Part shown: positions 56,886 to 64,000 of the stretch, in pieces | Position numbering within the stretch: the first letter of the stretch is position 1 | Layout of the letters: each line of letters opens with the position of its first letter | DNA from: Nocardia yamanashiensis NBRC 100130 | Lineage (GTDB): Bacteria > Actinomycetota > Actinomycetes > Mycobacteriales > Mycobacteriaceae | Assembly (NCBI RefSeq): GCF_001613325.1 | Contig: NZ_BDCD01000005.1 | Location: 1-64,000 of the forward strand | Reading direction: 5' to 3' | DNA length: 64,000 nucleotides | Made by a program: the position numbers and the translations under genes | The notes under the pieces: generated by a model | Database searches by the model: none | Told to the model about the DNA's origin: nothing | The model's input: only the letters and a program-made list of their open reading frames with translations

Positions 56886-58313
56886 ATGGGCAATCGCTAT
56901 CTGAACGGCGGCTTCGCCCCGATCGACCACGAGTACACCCTCACCGAACTTCCCGTCACCGGCGAGATTCCCGAACATCTGGACGGGCGGTACCTGCGCA
57001 ACGGGCCCAATCCCATCGGGGAGGTCGATCCCGAGCTGTACCACTGGTTCATGGGTGACGGGATGGTGCACGGCATCCGGCTGCGGGACGGGCGCGCGGA
57101 GTGGTATCGCAATCGCTATGTACGCGGGCCCAGTACGTTGCGGCGGCTCGGCGAACCGGCGCGGTTCGAGTCGAATCCCTTGGCGGGCATGGGTTCCAAC
57201 ACCAATGTCATCGGGCATGCCGGGCGGTTCCTCGCGCTGATGGAGGCGGGGGCGGCCAACTTCGAGATCGACGGCGACCTCGATACGGTCGGCATCTGCG
57301 ATTTCGACGGCACCCTCGGCGGCGGGTACACCGCGCACCCCAAACGGGATCCGGATACCGGTGAGCTGCACGCGGTGTCGTACACCTTCCTGCGGCCGGG
57401 CACGGTGCAGTACTCGGTGATCGGCGTCGACGGGAAGGCCCGGCGCACCGTCGACATCCCGGTCACCGGATCGCCGATGATGCACGACTTCTCGCTCACC
57501 GAGAAGTATGTCGTCTTCTACGATCTGCCCGTCACCTTCGACACCGGCATGGTCGCGGAGATGATCGCCCCGCGCTGGCTGCGGCTGCCGGCCCGATTGC
57601 TGTTGTCCGCCATGATCGGCCGGGTGCCTATCCCGAGCCCGCCGCGGCCCAAGACCGCACCCGGGTATCAGCGCCTGCCCTACAGCTGGAATCGGCGGTA
57701 TCCGGCGCGGATCGGCGTCATGCCGCGCGAGGGGTCGGAATCGGTGCGCTGGTTCGAGATCGAGCCCTGCTATGTGTTCCATCCGATGAACGCCTACGAC
57801 GACGGCGACACCGTGGTGCTGGACGTGGTGCGGTACCCGAAGATGTTCGACACCAACCGGACCGGACCCGACGACGGGGCGCCCAGCCTGGACCGCTGGG
57901 AGGTGGATCTGGCCGCGGGGCGGGTGCGGCAGAGCCGGTTCGACGATCGGGCGCAGGAGTTCCCGCGCATCGACGAACGCCTCGTCGGGAAGCGGCATCG
58001 CTTCGGGTATGCGCCCGCGGTCGGCACGGGGCTCAGTGGTGAATCGACCTTGTTCAAGCATGATCTGGCCAACGGCAAGACCTTCACCCGCTCGTTCGGA
58101 ACGGGTAAAGGCTTGGGCGAGTTCGTGTTCGAGCCCGCCGGTCCCGATGCCGCCGAGGACGAGGGCGTGCTCATGGGCTTCGTCTACGACGCGGCCACCG
58201 ATCGCAGCGAACTCGCCATTCTCGATGCCGAGACCTTGGATTCGATCGCCTCGATCCAGTTGCCGCACCGGGTGCCGGCGGGGTTCCACGGCAACTGGAT
58301 TCCGGCGACCTAG
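56886..58313 (+). CDS. Carotenoid cleavage oxygenase
   Basis: This 475-residue RPE65-family non-heme iron dioxygenase cleaves a carotenoid or stilbene-like double bond. The start LDGRYLRNGPNPIGEV is the family block. Iron-ligand His residues lie in TAHPKRD, MMHDFSLTEKYVVFYDLP, CYVFHPMNAYDD and the final GFHGNWIP. All four His are present, so the protein should be active. It is divergent from a TetR gene with twin operators in between. GGAGG lies 6 bases before the ATG. The substrate is unknown; an earlier in-frame ATG lies in the operator region and is rejected. Confidence 0.9.
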   Translation: MGNRYLNGGFAPIDHEYTLTELPVTGEIPEHLDGRYLRNGPNPIGEVDPELYHWFMGDGMVHGIRLRDGRAEWYRNRYVRGPSTLRRLGEPARFESNPLAGMGSNTNVIGHAGRFLALMEAGAANFEIDGDLDTVGICDFDGTLGGGYTAHPKRDPDTGELHAVSYTFLRPGTVQYSVIGVDGKARRTVDIPVTGSPMMHDFSLTEKYVVFYDLPVTFDTGMVAEMIAPRWLRLPARLLLSAMIGRVPIPSPPRPKTAPGYQRLPYSWNRRYPARIGVMPREGSESVRWFEIEPCYVFHPMNAYDDGDTVVLDVVRYPKMFDTNRTGPDDGAPSLDRWEVDLAAGRVRQSRFDDRAQEFPRIDERLVGKRHRFGYAPAVGTGLSGESTLFKHDLANGKTFTRSFGTGKGLGEFVFEPAGPDAAEDEGVLMGFVYDAATDRSELAILDAETLDSIASIQLPHRVPAGFHGNWIPAT

Positions 58314-58317
58314 ACCG

Positions 58318-59280
58318 TCATTCGGTGCGTGCGGGACGGGTGAGCAGCACCAGGCTCAGCGCGAGCACACCCATCCCGCACCAGGACAGCAGCGGCAGGC
58401 GCTCGCCCACGACGGTGACGCCGAGCAGGGCCGCCACCGCCGGTTCGGCCAGGGTCAGGGTGGTGGCGGTGGTGACCGTGGTGTGGCGCAGGCCGAAGCC
58501 GAACAAAAGGTAGGCCAGGAAGGTCGTGAATACCGCCAGGTGCAGGGCCACGGCCGCGCCGCGCGGGGTGGTCAGCCAGTGGATGCCGGTGCCGAGCACG
58601 ACCGGGAGCACCAGTAGCGCCGCGCCGCCGAACAGCGCGCCCATGACCGCGCCGGAATCGTGACCGCGAGCGATCAGGCGGCCGCCGACCATCGAGTAGA
58701 TCGCGTAGGTGAGGCCGCCACAGGCCGCCAGGACGACACCGAGCGGATCGATCTGGTGCCGGTTCTCGCCCAGAGTTGGGCCCAGCACCATGACGGCGCA
58801 ACCGCTTACCGCCAGCAGGGTGGCCGCCGTCCAGCGGGCGGACGGACGGCCCTGGCCGGTGAGCCAGGCGAGCAGGCCCGCGAACACCGGTGCGCTGCCC
58901 AGCGCGATGACCGTGGCCATGGCGACGCCGGTACGGGCCACCGCCGGATAGAAGGTGACGGGATATCCGGCAACAGCGATCGCGCCGAGGACGAGCAGCC
59001 AGCGGTCACCGGCGCTGGTGCCGGCCGTCGAGCGGCGGCGTCCCGGCCGCCGGCGGGTGGTGAGGTACAGCAGCAGGCCGCCCAGGGCCAGTCCGGCCGA
59101 ACCTATTGCGGCAGCGGATGTTCCGGCCGGGGCGAACGAAGCGGCGGTTCCGGTGCTGCCCCACAGGACGGAGGCCACCAGGATCGGGGCGGGGCCGCTC
59201 CAGAAATGGACGCGCGCAGGGGATGAGACGAGGGTTGGGGTGCTGGTTGGCACAGTCGTGTACTCCGTGTCGAATTCCAT
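58318..59280 (-). CDS. DMT-superfamily exporter (EamA)
   Basis: This 320-residue transporter has ten helices in two EamA repeats (about 30-155 and 175-310). GSTGTAASFAP lies in helix 1, YPVTFYPAVARTGVAMATVIALGSAPVFA in helices 3-4, and the second repeat ends LRHTTVTTATTLTLAEPAVAALLG. Members export amino acids or other metabolites. The Lrp/AsnC gene is divergent from it, which hints at amino-acid export. The ATG at 59280 lacks a clear ribosome site. It is convergent with the oxygenase gene four bases away. Confidence 0.82.
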   Translation of the reverse strand: MEFDTEYTTVPTSTPTLVSSPARVHFWSGPAPILVASVLWGSTGTAASFAPAGTSAAAIGSAGLALGGLLLYLTTRRRPGRRRSTAGTSAGDRWLLVLGAIAVAGYPVTFYPAVARTGVAMATVIALGSAPVFAGLLAWLTGQGRPSARWTAATLLAVSGCAVMVLGPTLGENRHQIDPLGVVLAACGGLTYAIYSMVGGRLIARGHDSGAVMGALFGGAALLVLPVVLGTGIHWLTTPRGAAVALHLAVFTTFLAYLLFGFGLRHTTVTTATTLTLAEPAVAALLGVTVVGERLPLLSWCGMGVLALSLVLLTRPARTE

Positions 59281-59558
59281 TGGGGAGGAGTCGAAACGAG
59301 CGCACGACGATATCCGCGCTGAAAGCAGGGATCAGCGGGAGCGGGAAGTAAGAGCCGGCCGGTGCGCCCGATCAGGCGACGGGCGGCGGGGTGACGGTGT
59401 GCCAGAAGGTACCCATGCGGCGAGCGTACCCGTAGCGCGGGGTGCGGCGTGAAGGTGTTGCGGAGTGAATTCGCCGGGTCGGGACGTGCTCAGCGAACCG
59501 ATGAACTTTCCTCGTCGATTCGGCTGGAATGGCGAACATCCTTCGGTACCGTTACGAC

Positions 59559-60176
59559 GTGAAGAAGGTTCCTTCGGCTGCCACCAGCACACGCGCGATT
59601 CCCACCGGCGTCGCCGCCGCGCCCTCGCCCCGGCAGGATCCGCCGGGACCCGCCCCCGTTCGAGCCCGTTCCCGGGTGCAACCCCCGGCCTCGGCGTCCG
59701 GTCCCGTGCGACCGGCGCAGCTCGACGAGATCGACCGGATCCTGCTCGACCAGCTGTCCCGCGACGGCCGCATGACCAATCACGCACTGGCCGAGGCCGC
59801 CGGGATCGCACCGTCGACCTGCCTCGGACGAGTGCGATCGCTGGTGGAACGGGGCGTGATTCGCGGATTCCACGCCGATATCGATCCGGCCGCGCTCGGG
59901 CGCGATCTCGAGGCGATGATCGCGGTGCGACTGCATGCCGAGGCGCGCGGGGCGCTGGCGGCATTCGGGGCGCAGGTCGCGGAATTGCCGGAAGTGGAGA
60001 ACGTGTATTTCATCGCGGGCGCGGACGATTACCTGATTCACGTCGCGACCGGGAGTTCCGGGGAGTTGCGGGGATTCGTGCTCGACAATCTGAGCGCGCA
60101 TCCGGCGGTCGCCTCGACGGAGACGATCCTGATCTTCGAGCATGTCCGGCCCGGCGGGCGTCCGGATCTGTCCTGA
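59559..60176 (+). CDS. Lrp/AsnC-family regulator
   Basis: This regulator of about 205 residues has a disordered N-terminal tail of about 55 residues and a winged helix at about 56-105 (LDEIDRILLDQLSRDGRMTNHALAEAAGIAPSTCLGRVRSL). The RAM effector domain follows at about 120-195 (VRLHAEARGALAAF, VENVYFIAGADDYLIHV). It lies beside alanine dehydrogenase, as AldR does in mycobacteria, and is the likely regulator of that gene. GTG 59559 has TACCGT six bases ahead and looks leaderless; ATG 59529 is an alternative. It is convergent with ald here, 21 bases apart. Confidence 0.83.
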   Translation: MKKVPSAATSTRAIPTGVAAAPSPRQDPPGPAPVRARSRVQPPASASGPVRPAQLDEIDRILLDQLSRDGRMTNHALAEAAGIAPSTCLGRVRSLVERGVIRGFHADIDPAALGRDLEAMIAVRLHAEARGALAAFGAQVAELPEVENVYFIAGADDYLIHVATGSSGELRGFVLDNLSAHPAVASTETILIFEHVRPGGRPDLS

Positions 60177-60197
60177 ACCGCCCGCCGGGTGGCGTTC

Positions 60198-61304
60198 TCA
60201 GGCGGCCAGGGTGTGCGTGGTGTATCCGTGTGCGGCGGCGACGGATTCGGTGAGCAGCAACCCGTCGTGGGTGCTCAGGCCCGCGGCCAGCCCGGGGTCG
60301 GCGGCGGTGGCGGCGCGCCAGCCGCGGTCGGCCAGGGCGGTGACGTACGGGAGGGTGGCGTTGGTGAGGGCGATGGTGGAGGTGTTGGGCACCGCGCCCG
60401 GCATATTCGCCACGCAGTAGAAGATCGAGTCGTGCACCCGGTAGGTCGGGTCGGCGTGGGTGGTGGGACGCGAATCCTCGAAGCAGCCGCCCTGGTCGAT
60501 GGCGATATCGACCAGCACCGAGCCGGGCTTCATCTGGGCGACCAGGTCGTTGGGGACCAGGGTGGGGGCCTTCGCGCCGGGGACCAGGACCGCGCCGATC
60601 ACCAGATCGGCGGAGCGGACCAGGTTTTCGACCTCGAGCCGGTTCGACATGATGGTGCGGACCTGGCCGTGGTACAGGTCGTCGATCTCGCGCAGGCGGG
60701 CGATGTTCACATCCAGCACGGTGACATCGGCGTGCATGCCCTGTGCGACGGCGATGGCATTGCGGCCCGCGACGCCCGCGCCGAGCACGGTCACCTGGGC
60801 CGGGCGCACACCGGGCACGCCGCCCATCAGGACGCCGCGGCCGCCGCCGTGCCGCATCAGGTTGTAGGCGCCGGCCTGGGGTGCGAGCCGGCCCGCGACC
60901 TCGCTCATGGGGGCCAGCAGCGGCAGCGATCCGTCCCGGGCGGTGACGGTTTCGTAGGCGATCGAGGTGATGCCGGAGCCGAGCAGGGCGTCGGTGCATT
61001 CCTTGGACGCGGCCAGGTGCAGGTAGGTGAACAGCAACTGCCCGGCGCGCAGGCGCGAATATTCCTCGGCCACCGGCTCTTTCACCTTCAGCACCAGTCC
61101 GGCGACGGCCCACACCTCATCGGCGGTGTCGAGCACCTGGGCGCCCGCGCAGCGGTAGGAGTCGTCGTCGAACGCCGAGCCCGCGCCCGCACCGGTTTCG
61201 ATGTACACCTCGTGGCCGCGGGAGACCAGTTCGTGGACACCGGCGGGCGTGCACGCCACCCGGTATTCGTGGTTCTTGACCTCGCGGGGGATTCCGATCC
61301 TCAT
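60198..61304 (-). CDS. ald: Alanine dehydrogenase
   Basis: This 368-residue NAD-dependent enzyme interconverts alanine with pyruvate and ammonia. The start MRIGIPREVKNHEYRVACTP is the family signature with Arg15, then KVKEP (Lys75 region), LFTYLHLA with the catalytic His, the Rossmann motif LGAGVAGRNA, and VDIAIDQGGCFE. The length is typical. In mycobacteria it is induced under oxygen limitation and by alanine through AldR; the Lrp gene here is convergent. No ribosome site is seen. TACTTT ends 6 bases before the ATG, so it is probably leaderless. Confidence 0.95.
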   Translation of the reverse strand: MRIGIPREVKNHEYRVACTPAGVHELVSRGHEVYIETGAGAGSAFDDDSYRCAGAQVLDTADEVWAVAGLVLKVKEPVAEEYSRLRAGQLLFTYLHLAASKECTDALLGSGITSIAYETVTARDGSLPLLAPMSEVAGRLAPQAGAYNLMRHGGGRGVLMGGVPGVRPAQVTVLGAGVAGRNAIAVAQGMHADVTVLDVNIARLREIDDLYHGQVRTIMSNRLEVENLVRSADLVIGAVLVPGAKAPTLVPNDLVAQMKPGSVLVDIAIDQGGCFEDSRPTTHADPTYRVHDSIFYCVANMPGAVPNTSTIALTNATLPYVTALADRGWRAATAADPGLAAGLSTHDGLLLTESVAAAHGYTTHTLAA

Positions 61305-61310
61305 GAACCG

Positions 61311-61325
61311 AAAGTATGAATATTC
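61311..61325 (-). promoter_or_regulatory. ald -10 box and A/T palindrome
   Basis: On the minus strand TACTTT (61311-61316) fits TANNNT, six bases before the ald ATG. Next to it is GAATATTC (61318-61325), a perfect 8-bp palindrome. A further A/T palindrome, ATTCGAAT, lies at 61387-61394. Such boxes fit Lrp/AldR binding. Confidence 0.4.
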
Positions 61326-61437
61326 TGCGAGATCAACGCTAGACCGCTGAAGATGATTCTCGAATCGGCAATTCCTCGCTACAGATATTCGAATGAGACC
61401 GCCGCCACAGTGCGTCAGCCGAAGCATCTTCGGTCCG

Positions 61438-61746
61438 CTACACCGGCGGATTCCAGCCGTCGTCGACGGGCCAGCCACCGCTGCGCAAATGTTCGCGCAC
61501 CCGCGCCAGATCGGTCTCGCGCGGCATCTCGTCGGTGAGCCGGGTGATGAGCACGCCGACGTCCACCTTCCCGGCGGGCCACGCCCCCTGCCGCACCAGC
61601 GCCTCGGCCACCTCCCGGATCTCCGCCTCCGACAGCCGCCGCGCGAGCAACGCCACCAGCGGTACGTAATCCGCGTCCGGCACGCCCTGCGGGTATCCGG
61701 CACGCAACCATTCCACGATCTTGGCGACCAGGTCCGAGAGCCCCAT
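61438..61746 (-). CDS. DUF3349 protein, copy 2
   Basis: This 102-residue soluble helical protein is of the DUF3349 family, known from M. tuberculosis Rv0543c. The pattern is WLRAGYPQGVPDADYVPLVALLARRLSEAEIREV at the start and a GGWPVD end. It is about 40 per cent identical by eye to the neighbouring gene, so the two are a tandem duplication. The function is unknown; the fold is two helical hairpins. It ends the pitA operon, 21 bases after the sister gene. Confidence 0.85.
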   Translation of the reverse strand: MGLSDLVAKIVEWLRAGYPQGVPDADYVPLVALLARRLSEAEIREVAEALVRQGAWPAGKVDVGVLITRLTDEMPRETDLARVREHLRSGGWPVDDGWNPPV

Positions 61747-61767
61747 TGCGTTGCCGCGCGGCCGGTT

Positions 61768-62076
61768 TCAGAGGTCGCCGGGCCGGGCCAGCGGCCACCC
61801 GCCCGCCGCCAGCCGGGCCGCGACGCGGGCCACGTCCTCTTCACCCGGTTTCTCGTGCGCCAATCTCGCGATGGCGGACTCGATCTCGGCGCGTTCCACC
61901 ACGCCGTCGGTATCGGCGGACACCAGTTCCGCGATCACCTCGTCCACCTCGGTCTCGGTGAGCTTGCGATGCAGCACCGCGAACAGCGCCACATAGTCCT
62001 CGCGCGGGACCCCGTGCGGATAGCCCGCGCGCAGCCAGGCCAGCACGGCGCCGAGTATCGACCGGTCGGTGGTCAT
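61768..62076 (-). CDS. DUF3349 protein, copy 1
   Basis: This 102-residue member of the DUF3349 family begins with LAWLRAGYPHGVPREDYVALFAVLHRKLTETEVDEV and ends GGWPLARPGDL. It lies three bases after the small membrane gene and before its sister copy. The conserved GYPxGVP and D-Y elements are in both copies. Function is unknown, but linkage to the phosphate permease gene is conserved in mycobacteria. Confidence 0.85.
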   Translation of the reverse strand: MTTDRSILGAVLAWLRAGYPHGVPREDYVALFAVLHRKLTETEVDEVIAELVSADTDGVVERAEIESAIARLAHEKPGEEDVARVAARLAAGGWPLARPGDL

Positions 62077-62079
62077 GGC

Positions 62080-62373
62080 TCACTTCTTCCGGGGTTTGGC
62101 GCCGAACAGCTGGATGTCGAAGGTGTGGCTGATGAAATCTCTTGCGATGAACAGGATTCCGGCGACCACCACCGCGACGGTGACGGCGAAGCACAGGTAG
62201 GCGATGGTGCGCGCGAGCGTATCGCGGACGGTCGCCGGGCCGGTGGCGGTGGCCGGTTCCAGTGCCCAGAGCCGGACGCCGACCGCGAAGAGCAGGGGTA
62301 CGCCCGCGCCGAGCACGAGGGCGATGGCGGTCACCTCACCGAGGGATTTCGCGATGGTGGTGAAGGTGTGCAC
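62080..62373 (-). CDS. Small membrane protein of the pitA operon
   Basis: This 97-residue protein has two membrane helices (about 14-34 and 53-75: LARTIAYLCFAVTVAVVVAGILFIA), corresponding to M. tuberculosis Rv0544c by position and size. GTG start with GAGGAG 7 bases ahead, eleven bases after the pitA stop. A C-terminal basic tail (GAKPRKK) should face the cytoplasm. It might be an accessory subunit of PitA; that is inference. Confidence 0.75.
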   Translation of the reverse strand: MHTFTTIAKSLGEVTAIALVLGAGVPLLFAVGVRLWALEPATATGPATVRDTLARTIAYLCFAVTVAVVVAGILFIARDFISHTFDIQLFGAKPRKK

Positions 62374-62384
62374 GATCGTGCTCC

Positions 62385-63572
62385 TCAGTGCGCCGCGCCG
62401 GCGCGTTCGCGGGCCGACGGCGGGACCAGGCCGTCGGCCCAGTCCTCGTTCACATTGCTGGTGTCCACGCGGTTGCGGCGCGAACGCAGATACATGTAGA
62501 CGGCCGCCAGGATCAGCACGCTCAGGTCGATGAGCACCCCGCCCAGACCGCCCACCAGATCGGCGACCCACCAGCACAGCGCGCCCACCAGCCCGGCCAG
62601 CGGCAGGGTCAGCAGCCAGGCCACGGCCATCCGGCCCATCACGCCCCAGCGCACTTCCGCGCCGGGCTTGCCCAGGCCGGTGCCGAGGATCGATCCGGTG
62701 GCGGTCTGGGTGGTCGAGAGCGGCAGGCCGAATTGCGCGGAGGTGAGAATGATGGCGGCCGAAGAGGTTTCGGCGGCGAAGCCCTGCGGGGAGTCGATCT
62801 CCACCAGGCCCTTGCCCAGGGTGCGGATGATGCGCCAGCCGCCCAGATACGTGCCCGCCGCGATGGCGACCGCGCAGGCCACCTTCACCCACAGCGGGAT
62901 GTCCGCACCGGAGTCGAAGGTGCCGTGCGCGACCAGCGCCATGAAGATCACGCCCATGGTCTTCTGCGCGTCGTTGGTGCCGTGCGCGAGCGACACCAGC
63001 GACGCCGAACCGATCTGGCCCCAGCGGAATCCGGTGCGCACCCGCCCCGGTTCGGAGCCGCGGGTCAGCCGGTAGACCAGATAGGTGCCCAGTGCGGCGA
63101 CCAGCGCGGCCACGAACGGGGCCAGCACCGCCGGCACGATGATCTTGTTGATCACGCCGGTCTTGGCGTCCCCGGTCCAGATCACCCCGCTGGCGCCCAA
63201 GGCCGCCAGCGCCGCCCCGATCAGCCCGCCGAACAGGGCGTGCGAAGAGCTGGACGGAATACCGAAGAGCCAGGTGAACAGATTCCACAGGATGCCGCCC
63301 ACCAGGCCCGCGAACACTATGTGCAGCAACGCCATATGGTGCACGCCGCCGATGTTCAGCAGCCCGCCCGCGACGGTCTTGGCGACTTCGACCGACAGGA
63401 ACGCACCCAGCAGATTCAGCACGGCCGACAGGGCCACGGCCGCGCGGGGGCGCAGCGCACCGGTGGCGATGGAGGTGGCCATCGCGTTCGCGGTGTCGTG
63501 GAAGCCGTTGGTGAAATCGAAAGCCAGCGCGGTGATTACGACAATCAGCAGAACAACGAACTCGGCGCTCAC
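62385..63572 (-). CDS. pitA: Low-affinity inorganic phosphate permease PitA
   Basis: This 395-residue transporter of the PiT family imports metal-phosphate complexes with protons. Both inverted repeats carry the family signature: FDFTNGFHDTANAMATSIATGAL at the N-terminus and LAHGTNDAQKTMGVI near residue 195. About ten helices are predicted. The IPSSSSHALFGGLIG and LPLSTTQTATGSI segments are the matching second-half motifs. GTG start without a strong ribosome site. It heads the operon with a small membrane protein and two DUF3349 genes, an order also found in mycobacteria. Confidence 0.9.
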   Translation of the reverse strand: MSAEFVVLLIVVITALAFDFTNGFHDTANAMATSIATGALRPRAAVALSAVLNLLGAFLSVEVAKTVAGGLLNIGGVHHMALLHIVFAGLVGGILWNLFTWLFGIPSSSSHALFGGLIGAALAALGASGVIWTGDAKTGVINKIIVPAVLAPFVAALVAALGTYLVYRLTRGSEPGRVRTGFRWGQIGSASLVSLAHGTNDAQKTMGVIFMALVAHGTFDSGADIPLWVKVACAVAIAAGTYLGGWRIIRTLGKGLVEIDSPQGFAAETSSAAIILTSAQFGLPLSTTQTATGSILGTGLGKPGAEVRWGVMGRMAVAWLLTLPLAGLVGALCWWVADLVGGLGGVLIDLSVLILAAVYMYLRSRRNRVDTSNVNEDWADGLVPPSARERAGAAH

Positions 63573-63653
63573 GCAATTCAGTGTCGGCCCGGATGCTGCT
63601 CGCGAAACCGGCGCGGGAAGCTGTTCACCTGATGTTCAGGCGATAGCCGCGTG

Positions 63654-64000
63654 TCACCGGCCGACGCTGCGGAAGAAGTTCCAGATCAGTTCCGCACCGT
63701 CGAACTGGTGGGTGGCGGGGCCGACCAGGGCGCGCGGAAGGTATTGCGGCCCATCGGGCCAGCTGTGACCGCCGCCGGTGACGGTATAGAGCTGGACTTT
63801 CGCGCCGTCGGCGCAGTCGGCGGATTCGACCGTGACGGACGTGCCGTCGTCGGTGGTGGCGGGCAGGGCGGTGGAAACGGCGGGGCCGCAGGCGTTCTTC
63901 GTCCGCCACAGCTGCTGGGTGGCGGGCACCGACAGGACCGGGCTGTGGCCGCTGCCGCCGAGATTGCCGGAGGTGACGCGTACGGTGCCGCCGTCGTAGG
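63654..64000 (-). CDS. PHB-depolymerase-like esterase, C-terminal part
   Basis: The frame is open to the window edge, so the N-terminal part is missing. The visible 115 residues resemble the C-terminal part of secreted polyhydroxybutyrate depolymerase/feruloyl esterase proteins (LpqC-like). The catalytic His is in VTGGGHSWPDGPQYLP, and the end FDGAELIWNFFRS is typical. Two cysteines (ACG, DCA) probably pair outside the cell. An apparent GTG start at 63929 is internal, since homology continues upstream. Substrate unknown. Confidence 0.75.
   Translation of the reverse strand, partial: YDGGTVRVTSGNLGGSGHSPVLSVPATQQLWRTKNACGPAVSTALPATTDDGTSVTVESADCADGAKVQLYTVTGGGHSWPDGPQYLPRALVGPATHQFDGAELIWNFFRSVGR

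Overview
The window looks like chromosomal DNA of a mycolic-acid actinomycete, most probably a Nocardia. It is high in G+C throughout and uses many GTG starts. It carries an mIHF-type nucleoid protein, an F420-type oxidoreductase and a UdgX-type uracil-DNA glycosylase. Two blocks are arranged as I remember them from Mycobacterium tuberculosis: the PruC regulator facing pruA-pruB, and DUF3349 genes with a small membrane protein and pitA. The genus is an inference; no rRNA or marker gene is present. I saw no transposase, integrase, phage gene, CRISPR array or replication origin.

Region by region. 1-4.2 kb: two exported proteins, GabD2 succinate-semialdehyde dehydrogenase and a methyltransferase. 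4.2-7.5 kb: an acetaldehyde-dehydrogenase unit (DUF779 protein, NAD aldehyde dehydrogenase, and a regulator joining a GAF sensor to a SARP-like DNA-binding domain). 7.7-15.6 kb: F420 oxidoreductase, a tandem pair of related membrane/soluble proteins, SnoaL-like protein, DUF3592 membrane protein, polyprenyl synthase, AI-2E family transporter, class I glutamine amidotransferase and small unknowns. 15.8-18.5 kb: two tandem QueG/reductive-dehalogenase-like iron-sulfur proteins and a cupin, translationally coupled. 18.5-22.8 kb: an IrtAB/YbtPQ-like ABC pair facing an AraC regulator, probably siderophore uptake. 23.0-24.6 kb: a cysteine protease with three trefoil-like repeats plus a partner gene. 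24.6-28.1 kb: MFS exporter, secreted hydrolase, GAP/SfLAP-family membrane protein. 28.2-30.5 kb: two identical tRNA-Leu(GAG) genes in inverted orientation enclosing an HdeA-like lipoprotein, a TPR/Sel1-type protein and mIHF. 30.5-34.6 kb: UdgX, a secreted protein, a fatty-acid desaturase, a PlsC-type acyltransferase and a cupin.

34.6-39.8 kb: a tightly coupled mymA-like operon (LipR-like hydrolase, SDR, ferritin-like diiron protein, Baeyer-Villiger-type monooxygenase) followed by a MerR regulator. 40.4-44.9 kb: an acyltransferase-3 membrane protein, then an ECF sigma factor with a fused SnoaL domain facing a serine hydrolase / DoxX / carboxymuconolactone-decarboxylase-fold operon. A good match to the ECF41 promoter lies in front of that operon. 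45-50.2 kb: DUF574 methyltransferase, secreted protein, Nudix protein, CoA-disulfide-reductase-like flavoprotein, MFS transporter. 50.4-56.1 kb: proline catabolism (PruC regulator, PruA, PruB) with an APC permease. 56.1-58.3 kb: a TetR repressor and a carotenoid oxygenase sharing a promoter with twin operators. 58.3-64 kb: DMT exporter, Lrp/AsnC regulator with alanine dehydrogenase, the DUF3349-pitA operon, and the C-terminal part of a polyhydroxybutyrate-depolymerase-like esterase cut by the window edge.

Most of the window is metabolic and envelope housekeeping. The least explained parts are the seven-cysteine iron-sulfur pair with cupin, the trefoil-protease/partner pair, the GAF-SARP regulator, the small ORF with iron-box and hairpin at 26.1 kb, and the cysteine-less CMD-fold protein under the ECF sigma factor.
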